A DNA stretch of 64,000 nt, taken from NCBI GenBank assembly GCA_903844735.1, contig CAIMUX010000001.1, positions 79,521 to 143,520 on the forward strand. The letters run 5' to 3'. Source of the DNA: Candidatus Eiseniibacteriota bacterium (GTDB taxonomy: Bacteria > Eisenbacteria > RBG-16-71-46 > CAIMUX01). Below, one piece after another: positions 8,355 through 18,224 of the stretch (position 1 is its first letter; every line of letters starts with the position of its first letter). Position numbers and translations under genes: made by a program. The notes under the pieces are model-generated. The model was not told where the DNA came from. It saw only the letters and a list, made by a program, of their open reading frames with translations, and did no database searches.

Positions 8355-10670
8355 ATGGAGTCTCGGTATCGCGCTCTCGTTCCCACGATCCTGGCCTTGA
8401 TCGCATTCGCGACGACCTCGGCGTTGGCGCTCAAGGCCCCCAACGCCGATCCGGCCCGACCTGGCCCTTACGTCTACCAACTCCAAACGCGGATCCCGCA
8501 GCTCGATCCGGTGGCGGACGGTCTCATCGACTCGGCCACCGGGGCCTACGCCACGCTCGTCAACCAGAAGGCCGGACCCTATGCGGGTTCGGCTGAGCAG
8601 GTGGCGCGGGCATACCTGGCCGACAAGTCCGGTCGTTTCGCGTTGGCTCGCGGCAGCAGCGATCTTGTCCTCGATGCCGTCCGGGTCGTGCCGGGCGGCA
8701 GCCACGTCCGTTTCGTGCAAACGATCGGCGGCGTGCCGATCTATAGGGCCGACATGGTGGTTTCGCTCGACGGCGGCGGCAAGTTCGTCACCGCGGTTGC
8801 CTCCAACTACGATGCCCGGGTCGAACGCGGCGGCCTCAACACCACGGCCGCCCTCACTTCGGCGCAGGCCCGCGAGATCGCCATCGGAGCGCTCCGGATT
8901 ACCGGCACCCCGCTGTTCACGGGTGACCCCACCGAAGGGCTGTGGATTGTCCGCGACGAGGACATCGCCGGCTCCACGCCGCGGCTGGCATGGCGGATCA
9001 CGGTTCCGGTGATGCAGCCGCTCGGCGACTGGGAGGTTTTCGTCGACGCTCACGACGGCCAGGTCCTTCGGCTCGTGGACCAGGCGCTCTATGTCGACGG
9101 CAGCGGCAGCGCGTTCGACCCCGACCCGCTCACGACCGCCGCAGCGGTCTACAACACTCCCAGCGGATCGTATACCGACAACAACGACGCGGTTCATGCA
9201 ACGCTGACCGCCCAGACCTTCACCCGTCAGCTTCCGGAGCTCACGCTCATTTCCGGTCTTTATTATCTGCGCGGCCCGTGGGTCTACATCGATGAGTTCG
9301 AGTCACCGGCCAGTGCGCCGGCCACCTCCGCCACCCCCAACGGCTTCGTGTTCACGAGGAACCAGCAGGGCTTCGAGGACACCAACGTCTACCACCAGAT
9401 AGACCAGAACCAGCGCTACATGCAGAGCCTCGGCTTCAGCACGATTCAACACGCTCCGATCCACATCGACACCCATGGGCTCAGCGGCGACGACAATAGC
9501 TACTACAGCCCGAGCACGAACAGGATCGCCTTCGGCGAGGGCGGGGTCGATGACGCTGAGGACGCCGACGTGATCCTCCACGAGTACGGTCACGCCATCC
9601 AGAGCTCGAGCCGTCCGGGTTGGGGCGGCGGGCAGCAGGACGACATGGGCGAGGGCTTCGGCGACTACTGGGCCGGCAGTTATTCCGCCTCTGTCTCGGA
9701 CTTCCGTGACACATGGGTCTTCAACTGGGACGGCCACAACCCGTATTGGTCCGGTCGTGTCCTCGACGGCACAGCCTCGTACAACACGTGGGAGAGCGGC
9801 GACATCTACACAAACGGCACAAGCTGGGCGTCCTGCCTTTGGCTGATGCGTGCGGAGATGGGGCGCACCGCCCTCGACACCGACGTGCTCAAGCACCACT
9901 TCTACCAGGGCACCACAGCGACCGCAGCTCAGGCCGCGGCGTTCCTGATGCAAGCTGACAAGGATCTCTACGCGGGACTGCACGGCGGCACGATCGAGAC
10001 CTTCTTCGTGCTTCGTGGTTTCTTCGCCTCGACACTCTACGACGTGCCGGCGTTGACGCACACAGCTCTGCCGGACACGGTGGAAACCATCGGTCCGTTC
10101 CCGGTCACGGTCACGGTCACCTCTGTCAGCGCGGTCGTGGCCGGCAGCGTGAAGGTGAGATTCGGAACCGGCGGTGTGTACAGCCAGGAGGTCGTGCTCG
10201 ACCCGACGGGCAATCCGAACGAGTGGGGCGGCGAGATTCCGGTGCAGGCGGCCGACAGCGCCTTCGACTACTACATCATCGCCGACAACGTCGCCACCTG
10301 GCGTGGTGCCTCTCCGCGCGGGGCCGAGTACGCGCACAACACTGTCTATATCGACGCCGCGGTCGCGGACGTGGCCGTCGGTGACCATCGCCCGGCCCTG
10401 TCGCTCAGTCTCTTGGGTGCCAACCCGGTCCGCGGCAACGCCGCGCTGAACTTCAGTCTGTCGCAGACCGGCTCCGTGCGCCTGCAGCTCATCGATGTCT
10501 CCGGCCGCGCGGTCCGCGTACTGGTCGATGGATCGATGAGTGCCGGTCCGCACGCGGCGAGCTGGAACGGCCGAGACAACGAGGGTCGCTCGCTCCCCAG
10601 CGGGCTGTACTTCGCGCGGCTGGACGCCGAGGGCAGGTCGGTCGTCCGCCGGGTGCTGATGGTCAGGTAG
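8355..10670 (+). CDS. Secreted M36 (fungalysin)-type metallopeptidase with FlgD-like C-terminal domain
   Basis: 771 aa. The start at 8355 follows ggagga (8342-8347) and begins a signal peptide (ALVPTILALIAFATTSALA). A propeptide of FTP/PepSY type follows ('GSHVRFVQTIGGVPIYRADM'). The catalytic zinc site is HEYGH at residues 409-413, with the third ligand Glu433 in 'MGEGFGDYW', the arrangement of M36/thermolysin-like enzymes. After the peptidase comes a beta-rich region and a C-terminal FlgD-like domain (about 690-771, 'LIDVSGRAV', 'LPSGLYFARLD', ending 'RRVLMVR') like that of the proteins ending at 4237 and 29158. Expected role: extracellular protein degradation. All catalytic residues are present. 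It appears to be a single-gene unit. Confidence 0.9.
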   Translation: MESRYRALVPTILALIAFATTSALALKAPNADPARPGPYVYQLQTRIPQLDPVADGLIDSATGAYATLVNQKAGPYAGSAEQVARAYLADKSGRFALARGSSDLVLDAVRVVPGGSHVRFVQTIGGVPIYRADMVVSLDGGGKFVTAVASNYDARVERGGLNTTAALTSAQAREIAIGALRITGTPLFTGDPTEGLWIVRDEDIAGSTPRLAWRITVPVMQPLGDWEVFVDAHDGQVLRLVDQALYVDGSGSAFDPDPLTTAAAVYNTPSGSYTDNNDAVHATLTAQTFTRQLPELTLISGLYYLRGPWVYIDEFESPASAPATSATPNGFVFTRNQQGFEDTNVYHQIDQNQRYMQSLGFSTIQHAPIHIDTHGLSGDDNSYYSPSTNRIAFGEGGVDDAEDADVILHEYGHAIQSSSRPGWGGGQQDDMGEGFGDYWAGSYSASVSDFRDTWVFNWDGHNPYWSGRVLDGTASYNTWESGDIYTNGTSWASCLWLMRAEMGRTALDTDVLKHHFYQGTTATAAQAAAFLMQADKDLYAGLHGGTIETFFVLRGFFASTLYDVPALTHTALPDTVETIGPFPVTVTVTSVSAVVAGSVKVRFGTGGVYSQEVVLDPTGNPNEWGGEIPVQAADSAFDYYIIADNVATWRGASPRGAEYAHNTVYIDAAVADVAVGDHRPALSLSLLGANPVRGNAALNFSLSQTGSVRLQLIDVSGRAVRVLVDGSMSAGPHAASWNGRDNEGRSLPSGLYFARLDAEGRSVVRRVLMVR

Positions 10671-11118
10671 ACGCGATGCAGCAGATCGCGTCACGCGATC
10701 CGGTATTCCATGGGGGCGCTGCTCGCTTGAGGCGGGTGGCGCCCATGCTTGATCGCTCACCAACCGCATCGTCGACGATCTGGTCGCCTCCCCGGGCGTG
10801 CCGCCGATGGCGGTGGCGGGGGTCCTTCGGGTTCGTGGCGGGCTCCGCACCGTCGTGCGTAGGGAGCATTGCGGCGAGGAGGACGCCCCAGGAAGACCCG
10901 CTCGGGCGCGGGGGCCGCGCCAACCCGCCACCGTCCTCCGTTCGGCAATCGGCGACTCTGTGGGGAATCCGTTTGCAACCGGCGGATTCTTCGGAGAAGC
11001 TGTACCGCATCGGGTCGGGTGGCAATCGGTTAGCCTCGGTGGAAGACACACACGGAAGATGTCGACATCGTGTGGATAACGTGGTCGGCTAGCGCGGGCC
11101 GCGCTGGGAGGATAGCCA
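10671..11118. other. Gene-free stretch before the DNA methyltransferase
   Basis: Open frames on both strands have the composition of frame shadows in GC-rich DNA and match nothing I recognise. No tRNA-like fold, clear terminator or repeat was seen. The ribosome site gggaggat (11106-11113) at the end belongs to the next gene. Confidence 0.4.
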
Positions 11119-13680
11119 TTGGGACGAAGGGAGTCGCTCGAGCAAATCCGGCGCATCCTGCTGCTGGTGGCCGCACCGTCCTATCGGCCGTTACTGGTCT
11201 CTCCCCAGCTCGAGTTTTCCTTCTTCATCGCAGATGCCGAACCGGAGGCCCCGCAGGCCGATCTCCAGGTGCTCTCGACGCGACTGCACGAGTTGGTCCT
11301 CGAGCTGGTTCTTCTGATCCAGGCGGAGTCGTCCGGGCTCGTGGAGTCTCCTCTTGGCCGTCGTGGCCGGAGGCGGCTGGGCTTAGGCGCGGACCCGCGA
11401 CTCCGCCTGCTCGGCGAGTGGGACAGCGCCGCGCCGCCGGTGGAGAGCCCCTGGATGCAGGGTCGCCCACATGCGAACCGCGAGGCGGCGTGGGCCGATG
11501 GGCTCGGGCGCGCCCGAGAGCTGGCTGATTCGTGCGGGCTTGGTTCGGCGCGAATTCGCGAGATCGTGCGCCGGCTGTTCCCGGTGGCGGCGCGCGCCTC
11601 CGCGGCGGACGATCTGCCCGGGATCATCGTGGGCCACGAGAGGCGCCACGGGTTGGCTCGTACGTCGTCCGGGCGGTTTGCCTTCCGGCTCGATCGGGAT
11701 CGTGCCCGCGGTTCGGGCACCGTGCACACGCCGCCCGAACTGGCCGAAGAGCTGATGAAGGTGCTGTGGGAGGCGGGTGGACTCGACCCGCAAGGAGACG
11801 CGCCCGAAGTGCTCGACCCGGCTTGCGGGAGCGGACAGTTTCTGCTTGCCGCTGCCCGGCGGCTGGCGGCCGGCCGACAGCCTGCCACAGGCCGTGAGGA
11901 TGGCACGGAGGTTTTCGAAGCCCTCCGCCATCTGCACGGGGTGGACATCGACCCGCTCTCCGCGCGCATCACGGGATGGAATCTGGCCTACTGGGCCGCG
12001 ACCGAGCTTCGCGAGCGGGGCGCTTGTGGTGAGGGGGATGGCGACACCGCGGGACGTCTGCTTGACCGCGCATTCGGGGCCCCTTTTCCTCCGTTTCTCG
12101 GCCGGCAGGTGCAGGTGGGTAACTCGCTCCAGGTGGAACCGAGCAGCTTTTCGCCCGGCTTCCTCTGGGACAGGCGCTTCCCGGAGATCTTCGAACGGTC
12201 CCGGCCCGGCTTTGACCTCGTCACCGGCAACCCGCCCTGGGTCAGCTTCGGCCTGCGCGACCGCGGCGGCGCGCCCGACGAGGAGCGTCGTTACTATGGG
12301 CGGCTCTTCCCCGCGGGGACGCAGTACAAACTCAGCCTTTACCCGATCTTCATGGAGTTGGCTCTGCGACTCTGCCGGGCCGGTGGGGTGCACGGCTTCC
12401 TGGTGCCCGACTCGGTGCTGGCCGGGCACCACTTCTCGCGCATTCGCCGATTGCTGTTTACCGACGCCGATCCGGTGGATCTGACTCTTATCGAGGGGGC
12501 ACTGTGGCCCGGTGTGCATGTCGGCCATACGCTCCTGTACGCGGTGCGGAAGAAGCGACCCGGAACTTCGGGGCCGGTGCAGGTGCGTAACCGCATCCTT
12601 CGGGCGACGCCGGGGCGGTTCACCGTGGCGCCGGACACGTGCGAACTGCAGGTGCCGGTCGCGGCCTATGGCGCGTCCGGGAGCGGCATGCTGCGGATCT
12701 ACCGCGACCAGGGAGAGGTGGAGTTCCTCTCACGGATGCAGGCCGCGCCGCTTCGGCTCAAGGATGTCGCGTGGACCTACTCGGGCCTCATCGCGCGGTA
12801 CGGTCAGAAGACGGTACAGGCCCCGGTGCCGCGCGCGGAGTTTCGGATCTCCCGGGGCGCCGCGCACGACGCTTATGTCGATTCCGACGCGTCGTCCCAC
12901 TGGCGGCCCGCGCTCCAGGGGGGAGGCGAGGTCGTCCCCTTCGCGATCCGCCGGCGCGGGGGGCTTCTCTATTGGCCCGGCGTTCGAGAGAATATTTCCG
13001 TGGTGTACAAGAGCGGCTTCGACCTCGCGCGCTATGAGGGGACCAAGGTCCTCCTCCGGCAGACCGGCGACTGCCTCGTGGCCGCGGTTGACCGCGACCG
13101 GCTGCTCTGTCTGAACAATGTGCACCTGGTTGGAAGTCGCACGCAGCACGCCATTCCCCCTGCGATTCTGGCGGCTATCCTGTTGAGCGGACCGGTCCAG
13201 CGCGCTTACCGTATCTCTTCTCTAGAGGTCTCGCGGCCGCTAGCGCAGGTTGACCTCAAGATCGTGGGGGAATTGCCGTACCCGAGCGATGCCGCGGGAC
13301 TTCCGGTCGGCGCGGGTCCACTTCCTTCGCGATCGTCACCTGCCGGGCGCCGGCTTCTGCGCCGGATCGAGCGCGGCCTGGCCGAGCCGCACTCGGGAGA
13401 TCTCGTGGCGCTGGTCGAAGCTGCTTGCGCGGCCGGGCCGGCGCCACTGGAACCGGGAGGCATTCCGGGTCACGGCGTCCTCACGTTGCTCATCCTGAAG
13501 CTTGCCGATGCCATGGAGCGCGAAGCCGCGGTCGCTCCCGACCCCGACCAGCCTCCGCCCCGCCGGGGCCGGCGCCGGGCCGATGCCGCGTCTCCGGGGA
13601 CGTCCCGGCTCCAACCGTTGCTCGACGAAGTCGCCTCCTCTCTTTTTCAGATACGAGATGGCGCAACCGCCAGGGTCTGA
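11119..13680 (+). CDS. N6-adenine-specific DNA methyltransferase (Eco57I/type IIG-like), apparently orphan
   Basis: 853 aa. TTG start at 11119, chosen for the gggaggat site 6 nt upstream. Residues 1-190 are an N-terminal domain of unknown role. The methyltransferase core has motif X ('VHTPPELAEELM'), motif I 'VLDPACGSGQFLL' (about residues 230-242), 'LHGVDIDPLSARI' (motif II) and the catalytic NPPW (about 370, 'LVTGNPPWVSFG'). The C-terminal 400 residues resemble target-recognition regions ('AYVDSDASSHW', 'FDLARYEGTKVLLRQTG'). I see no PD-(D/E)xK nuclease motif in the N-terminus and no nuclease or specificity gene beside it. It may be a solitary epigenetic methylase or the modification part of a system encoded elsewhere. 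Confidence 0.85.
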   Translation: MGRRESLEQIRRILLLVAAPSYRPLLVSPQLEFSFFIADAEPEAPQADLQVLSTRLHELVLELVLLIQAESSGLVESPLGRRGRRRLGLGADPRLRLLGEWDSAAPPVESPWMQGRPHANREAAWADGLGRARELADSCGLGSARIREIVRRLFPVAARASAADDLPGIIVGHERRHGLARTSSGRFAFRLDRDRARGSGTVHTPPELAEELMKVLWEAGGLDPQGDAPEVLDPACGSGQFLLAAARRLAAGRQPATGREDGTEVFEALRHLHGVDIDPLSARITGWNLAYWAATELRERGACGEGDGDTAGRLLDRAFGAPFPPFLGRQVQVGNSLQVEPSSFSPGFLWDRRFPEIFERSRPGFDLVTGNPPWVSFGLRDRGGAPDEERRYYGRLFPAGTQYKLSLYPIFMELALRLCRAGGVHGFLVPDSVLAGHHFSRIRRLLFTDADPVDLTLIEGALWPGVHVGHTLLYAVRKKRPGTSGPVQVRNRILRATPGRFTVAPDTCELQVPVAAYGASGSGMLRIYRDQGEVEFLSRMQAAPLRLKDVAWTYSGLIARYGQKTVQAPVPRAEFRISRGAAHDAYVDSDASSHWRPALQGGGEVVPFAIRRRGGLLYWPGVRENISVVYKSGFDLARYEGTKVLLRQTGDCLVAAVDRDRLLCLNNVHLVGSRTQHAIPPAILAAILLSGPVQRAYRISSLEVSRPLAQVDLKIVGELPYPSDAAGLPVGAGPLPSRSSPAGRRLLRRIERGLAEPHSGDLVALVEAACAAGPAPLEPGGIPGHGVLTLLILKLADAMEREAAVAPDPDQPPPRRGRRRADAASPGTSRLQPLLDEVASSLFQIRDGATARV

Positions 13681-13718
13681 CGGATAATCCGTGGTAACCG
13701 CTCGGGTAGCCAGACGAC

Positions 13719-13770
13719 TGGCTTGAGGCTTCGGGGTTGGGCTCGGGCTTCAGGTTTCTGGCTTCGGGCC
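13719..13770. repeat. Low-complexity intergenic repeat (GGCTTCGGGCTTCAGG type)
   Basis: Alternating gcttgagg, cttcgggg, gcttcagg, ttctggcttcggg units between the methyltransferase and the YceI gene. Same family, opposite strand reading, as the block at 8128-8200. Confidence 0.65.
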
Positions 13771-13824
13771 GGAGGGCGTCGAACAGTCGATTCTGCCTGA
13801 GTCGTAACGAAAGGAGATTGCTCC

Positions 13825-14460
13825 ATGATCCGCAATGCTGTTGCTTTCCTTCGGATGCGGAGTGCCATCGTCGCGATCGCGATGGCGATCTCCCTTTTCC
13901 TGTGCTTGGTTTCCGGCGCCGCCCGCGCCGCCTCAGTCTTCGAGATCGACGCTGCGCACAGCTCCATCGGATTCAGCATCCGGCACCTCTTCACGATGGT
14001 GCCGGGTCGATTCGACAAGTTCTCCGCCAACATCGCCTACGACGAAGTCGCCCCCGAGAAGTCCACGGTCGACTTCACCATCGACGCGGCGAGCGTCAAT
14101 ACCGACAACGTCAAGCGTGATGGGCACCTGCGCACCCCTGACTTTTTCAATGTAGAGAAGTTCCCGACGCTGACGTTCAAGAGCACCAAGGTCGAGAAGA
14201 CCGACCAGAAGAGTGTCTACAAGGTCACCGGTGACCTCACCATGCTGGGTGTGACGAAACCGGTCACGGTGCAGGTCGAGGTTGTGGGCATCGGCCCCGA
14301 CGGCTTCGGTAATATCAAGGGTGGCTTCCAGGCCATCGGCTCGCTCAATCGCAAGGATTTCGGCATGATCTGGAACAAGGCTCTGGACACCGGCAACACG
14401 CTCCTCGGCGATGAGGTGAAGTTCCAGGTCTCCATCGAGGCGGTGAAGAAGGTTTCCTAG
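13825..14460 (+). CDS. YceI-family periplasmic lipid-binding-like protein
   Basis: 211 aa. The start follows a strong aaaggag site. A signal peptide (about residues 1-36, AIAMAISLFLCLVSGAARA) is followed by one YceI domain: 'FEIDAAHSSIGFSIRHLF', 'DGHLRTPDFFNVEKFPTLTFKS', 'VTGDLTMLGVTKPV' and 'RKDFGMIWN'. The family forms a lipocalin-like barrel that binds isoprenoid or similar hydrophobic molecules; the ligand here is unknown. Length is normal. Probably monocistronic. Confidence 0.93.
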   Translation: MIRNAVAFLRMRSAIVAIAMAISLFLCLVSGAARAASVFEIDAAHSSIGFSIRHLFTMVPGRFDKFSANIAYDEVAPEKSTVDFTIDAASVNTDNVKRDGHLRTPDFFNVEKFPTLTFKSTKVEKTDQKSVYKVTGDLTMLGVTKPVTVQVEVVGIGPDGFGNIKGGFQAIGSLNRKDFGMIWNKALDTGNTLLGDEVKFQVSIEAVKKVS

Positions 14461-14624
14461 TCCGGGCCAGGGGCTCGCCTGAGGCGCAAAGGGGTCCCGG
14501 TCCGGCGCCGCAAGTTCCGTCGCGTGACGAGGACCGATCTGATCCCTACACCCCCTGGTCCCCGCCGGGGCCGGGGGGTAGAATTTCGCAAGCGCGTTCG
14601 GCGACCAGGCAGGAGGGCACCACC

Positions 14625-16655
14625 GTGGGAAAAAGGGCGACGGAGACGACGGCAAGTGGCCACCAGGCCCTCAGCCCCGAGGACCGGCAGCGGATGGACC
14701 GGGATCTCTACGTCAAGCTTCTTCTGGTCCGACTCTTCGACGAGCGTGTATCGACGCTGCACCGCCAGAGCAAGGTGGTGGGAGGCGTGTATTCAGGCGT
14801 GGGCCAGGAAGCGGTGGTGGTGGGCGCCTGCCAGCCGCTCCGTGCCGGTGACCTGGTCTTTCCGCTCCACCGCGACATGGGGGTCTTCCTTACTCGCGGC
14901 ATCGACCCCGGGATCCTTCTGGCTCAGATCCTCGGACGCCGGGATGGCCTGTCCGGCGGCCGTGACTCGTTTCTCCACACCGGTGACCTCGCCAAGGGGG
15001 TGATCGGCGCCACCAGTATGCTCGGTGCCACGCTACCGGTCGCCACCGGATGTGCCCTGGGGTTTCGCACTCTCGGGCAGGATCGGGTGGCGATGGCCTT
15101 CTTCGGAGAAGGCTCGACCAGTCGGGGCGACTTCCACGAGGCGCTGAACTTCGCCGGCATTCACAAGCTTCCGGTGGTTTTCATCTGCGAGAACAACCAG
15201 TACGCCTTCACCACGCCGATCCGCATGCAGATGCCGGTAGAGACCGTGGCGGAGCGGGCCGATGCCTACGCCATGCGCCGAGCGCGGACCAACGGCAACG
15301 ACCTTTTCCGCGTCATGGAGGTGGTGGAGGCGGCTGTCCATCGGGCGCGGCGCGGCGAGGGGGCGACCCTCATCGACTGCGTCACCTACCGGATCCACGG
15401 GCACAGCGAGCACGACCCGGCCCGGTACCGCGAGGCGGAGGAGGTTGCGGAGTGGGGAGCCCGCGATCCGATCGAGCTCTATGAGCTCTATCTGGAGAAG
15501 CGCGGTTACGACATGGCCAAGCTGGGTGCTGAGGTTCGTCTTGAGGTCAAGGCGATCGTCGATCGAGCAGTGGAGTTCGCGGAGGCGAGCCCGTATCCCG
15601 AAACAGAGACGGCGTCGAGCGCCATTTTCCTCGAGTCGAAGGGCGTGCCGACGCCGAACCCGGAAGCGGAGGTGATTGAGGTCACCTACCTCGCGGCGAT
15701 CAACAAGACGCTGGCCTGGGAGATGGACCACGACGCGCGGGTCATCTGCATGGGCGAGGACATCGGCATCGGCGGCGGGGCCTTTGGCGTCACGGAAGGG
15801 CTGCTCGACCTGTTCGGCAGCGAACGGGTCATCGACACGCCCATCTCCGAGTCGCTCATCACCGGCGGCAGCGTCGGCGCCTCGCTTGTCGGACTCCTTC
15901 CGGTGGCCGAGATGCAGTTCGCCGACTTCATCTCCTGCGGCTTCGACCAGGTAGTGAATTCGGCGTCGACCATGGCGTATCGCCACGCGGGGAGGTTCGG
16001 CGCGCCGATCGTCGTGCGCTGTCCCTCGGGGGCGCGCATTCGCGGCGGCCTCTTCCATTCGCAAAACATCGAGGCATTCTTCCTGGCCACGCCGGGCATC
16101 AAGATCGTGGCTCCGTCCAACGCCGCCGACGCCAGCGGTCTGTTGCGCTCGGCCATCCACGATCCCAACCCGGTGATCTTCCTCGAGTACAAGTACCTCT
16201 ACCGGAGGGAAAAGGCAAAGCTCCCCGGCGGGGTGGCCGAGCCGGTGCCGATCGGCCGGGCCGCGGTGCGGCGCGAGGGACGCCAGCTCTCGATCATCAC
16301 CTACGGGCCGACGACGCCGCTCTGCCTGGAGGCCGCGGGTCGGCTGGAGAAGGACGGCTTCGATCCCGAGGTCATCGACCTGCGGACGGTGAAGCCGCTC
16401 GATATGGACGCGATCTTGGCCTCGGTGGCGAAAACCGGGAGGATCATGATCGTGCATGAGGACCGCTACTTTTCAGGGCTGGGGGCGGAGATCGCGGCGC
16501 GCATCGCCGATACGGCGTTCACCTGGCTCGACGCTCCGGTCCGGCGGGTCTGCACCGAAGATACGCACTATGCGTATAGCCCGCCGCTGGAGGACGCGAT
16601 CTTGCCGTCGGTGGACGGGATTGCGCGGGTGGCGCGGGAGTTGATCGAGTTCTAA
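14625..16655 (+). CDS. Fused alpha/beta E1 component of a 2-oxoacid dehydrogenase complex
   Basis: 676 aa. GTG start at 14625 with aggagg about 8 nt upstream. The N-terminal half is E1 alpha, with the thiamine-diphosphate motif 'GEGSTSRGDFHEALN...ENN'. The C-terminal half, from about residue 345, is E1 beta ('VICMGEDIGIGGGAFGVTEGL', 'DTPISESLITG', 'EMQFADF'). Single-chain alpha-beta fusions of this type occur in branched-chain 2-oxoacid, acetoin or pyruvate dehydrogenases. The substrate cannot be settled from sequence alone; the branched-chain type is a fair guess. No E2 or E3 gene lies beside it, so the rest of the complex must be encoded elsewhere. Confidence 0.88.
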   Translation: MGKRATETTASGHQALSPEDRQRMDRDLYVKLLLVRLFDERVSTLHRQSKVVGGVYSGVGQEAVVVGACQPLRAGDLVFPLHRDMGVFLTRGIDPGILLAQILGRRDGLSGGRDSFLHTGDLAKGVIGATSMLGATLPVATGCALGFRTLGQDRVAMAFFGEGSTSRGDFHEALNFAGIHKLPVVFICENNQYAFTTPIRMQMPVETVAERADAYAMRRARTNGNDLFRVMEVVEAAVHRARRGEGATLIDCVTYRIHGHSEHDPARYREAEEVAEWGARDPIELYELYLEKRGYDMAKLGAEVRLEVKAIVDRAVEFAEASPYPETETASSAIFLESKGVPTPNPEAEVIEVTYLAAINKTLAWEMDHDARVICMGEDIGIGGGAFGVTEGLLDLFGSERVIDTPISESLITGGSVGASLVGLLPVAEMQFADFISCGFDQVVNSASTMAYRHAGRFGAPIVVRCPSGARIRGGLFHSQNIEAFFLATPGIKIVAPSNAADASGLLRSAIHDPNPVIFLEYKYLYRREKAKLPGGVAEPVPIGRAAVRREGRQLSIITYGPTTPLCLEAAGRLEKDGFDPEVIDLRTVKPLDMDAILASVAKTGRIMIVHEDRYFSGLGAEIAARIADTAFTWLDAPVRRVCTEDTHYAYSPPLEDAILPSVDGIARVARELIEF

Positions 16656-16759
16656 CGCCGAGGATCAGTCTTCATGATCGACAACCCGAATGCGACGACC
16701 CTCTCTCTCACCCGGATCGGGATCGAACCTGACTCCGGTGCGCTGCCCGTGGTCGTGCC

Positions 16760-18175
16760 ATGAGCGAGCAAAGACCCGACACCCACCACAAAGCCCTCCG
16801 GATCAACCTCGACGCCCGCCGCTACGGCACCTTCGCCGAGATCGGCGCCGGCCAGGAAGTGGCGCGTTGGTTCTTTCAGGTCGGCGGCGCGTCGGGCACC
16901 GTAGCCAAGACGATCTCGGCGTACGACATGGCGGTCAGCGATGCCGTCTACGGAGCGAGCGGCCGTTACGTCAGCCGCCAGCGCCTCCAATCGATGCTCG
17001 ACCGCGAGTACACCCTGTTGCTGGAACGTCTCGACACGCCGCGCGGGGCGGAGACGGCCTTCTTCGCGTTTGCGGACACCGTGGCCGCCCGCAGCTATTC
17101 GCACGCGGAGGACGGGCGCGGCTGGTTGGGAGTCCGCTGGCAGACCTCGCCACACAGCGAGGCGGCGCAAATCATCGTCCACGCCCGCATGTGGGACCGG
17201 GACAACGCGCACCAGCAGGAAGCGCTGGGCATTCTGGGCGTGAATCTCATCTACGGAGCGTTCTACCTGCATGCACAGCCCGAGGAACTCATCGGCGCGC
17301 TCATGGACGATCTGACCCGCGACCGCATGGAAATCGATCTGATCCGGTTCTCCGGACCCGCTTTCGCCAGGGTGGACAATCGTTTGATGAGCCTGCAACT
17401 CGTGCAGCAACGCCTGACCAACGCGGCCGTGTTCACCGCCGCGGGAGAGGCCGTGGAACCAGCGGAACTGATCCACCGGAAGCCGGTGTTGATCGAGCGC
17501 GGCAGTTTCCGTCCGGTAACCAATGTCACCTACGACATGCTCACGCGCTCACTCGTCCAGATGCGGTCCGAGTCGGATCCACCGGGTCCGGAGCCGGTGG
17601 TGCTGATGGAGATGACCCTCCGCCACCTGGAAGCCACGGGGCCGGCCATCGACCATACCGACTTCCTGGCCCGGGTCGACACGCTCAGCGTGCTCGGGCT
17701 CACCGTGATGATCTCCAACTACTCGCGCTTCTACAACGTCGCCGGCTATCTGCGTCGCTACACTCGCGATCGCGTCGGCATGGTGCTGGGGGTGCCCACG
17801 CTCGCGCGGCTATTCGAGGAAAGATTCTACCCGGACCTCGACGGTGGCCTGCTGGAGGCCATGGGCCTGCTGTTCAAGGGACCGGTCGTGCTCTATGTCT
17901 ACCCCTGGAAGAACAACCGCACCGGCGAGATGGTCACAGTCGACAACTTCCGAGTCCCCTCCCACTTGCAGCACCTCTACGCCTACCTTCGCGCCCGAGG
18001 TCACATCACATCGATCCGAGACACGGAGGTCGTCGACCAGCCGATCCTTCCCCGCGGCGTGCTGGCTCTCATACAGGCGGGCGACCCGGCGTGGGAGACC
18101 GTCGTACCGGCCCGGGTCGTTGAGGAGATCAAGGCCCGGAGGCTATTCGGATTTCGAGAAAGTGGGCCGCGGTGA
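16760..18175 (+). CDS. Conserved protein of unknown function (family often mislabelled 'TonB-dependent receptor')
   Basis: 471 aa, no signal peptide and no membrane segments. The N-terminal block 'YGTFAEIGAGQEVARWFF', 'GGASGTVAKTISAYDM' and the block 'ALGILGVNLIYGAFYL' match a widespread conserved cytoplasmic family that databases often name, without basis, a TonB-dependent receptor or a nicotinate-nucleotide adenylyltransferase. No catalytic motif of a known enzyme class is evident to me. The only start with full conservation after it is 16760, although the ribosome site is weak. It sits 105 nt after the E1 gene and may be cotranscribed. Confidence 0.75.
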   Translation: MSEQRPDTHHKALRINLDARRYGTFAEIGAGQEVARWFFQVGGASGTVAKTISAYDMAVSDAVYGASGRYVSRQRLQSMLDREYTLLLERLDTPRGAETAFFAFADTVAARSYSHAEDGRGWLGVRWQTSPHSEAAQIIVHARMWDRDNAHQQEALGILGVNLIYGAFYLHAQPEELIGALMDDLTRDRMEIDLIRFSGPAFARVDNRLMSLQLVQQRLTNAAVFTAAGEAVEPAELIHRKPVLIERGSFRPVTNVTYDMLTRSLVQMRSESDPPGPEPVVLMEMTLRHLEATGPAIDHTDFLARVDTLSVLGLTVMISNYSRFYNVAGYLRRYTRDRVGMVLGVPTLARLFEERFYPDLDGGLLEAMGLLFKGPVVLYVYPWKNNRTGEMVTVDNFRVPSHLQHLYAYLRARGHITSIRDTEVVDQPILPRGVLALIQAGDPAWETVVPARVVEEIKARRLFGFRESGPR

Positions 18176-18224
18176 CCCGCCGGCCGAAATGGAAAGTGGA
18201 ACCATCCATCTGGGAGGTACTGTC

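Noticed and set aside
10671..11118. Short frames on both strands before the methyltransferase
   Set aside because: Composition is that of GC-rich frame shadows, with no ribosome site and no recognised motif.
13791..13807. 17-bp string tctgcctgagtcgtaac also present near 61334
   Set aside because: One shared 17-mer in a 64-kb window is not far from chance, and the flanks do not match.
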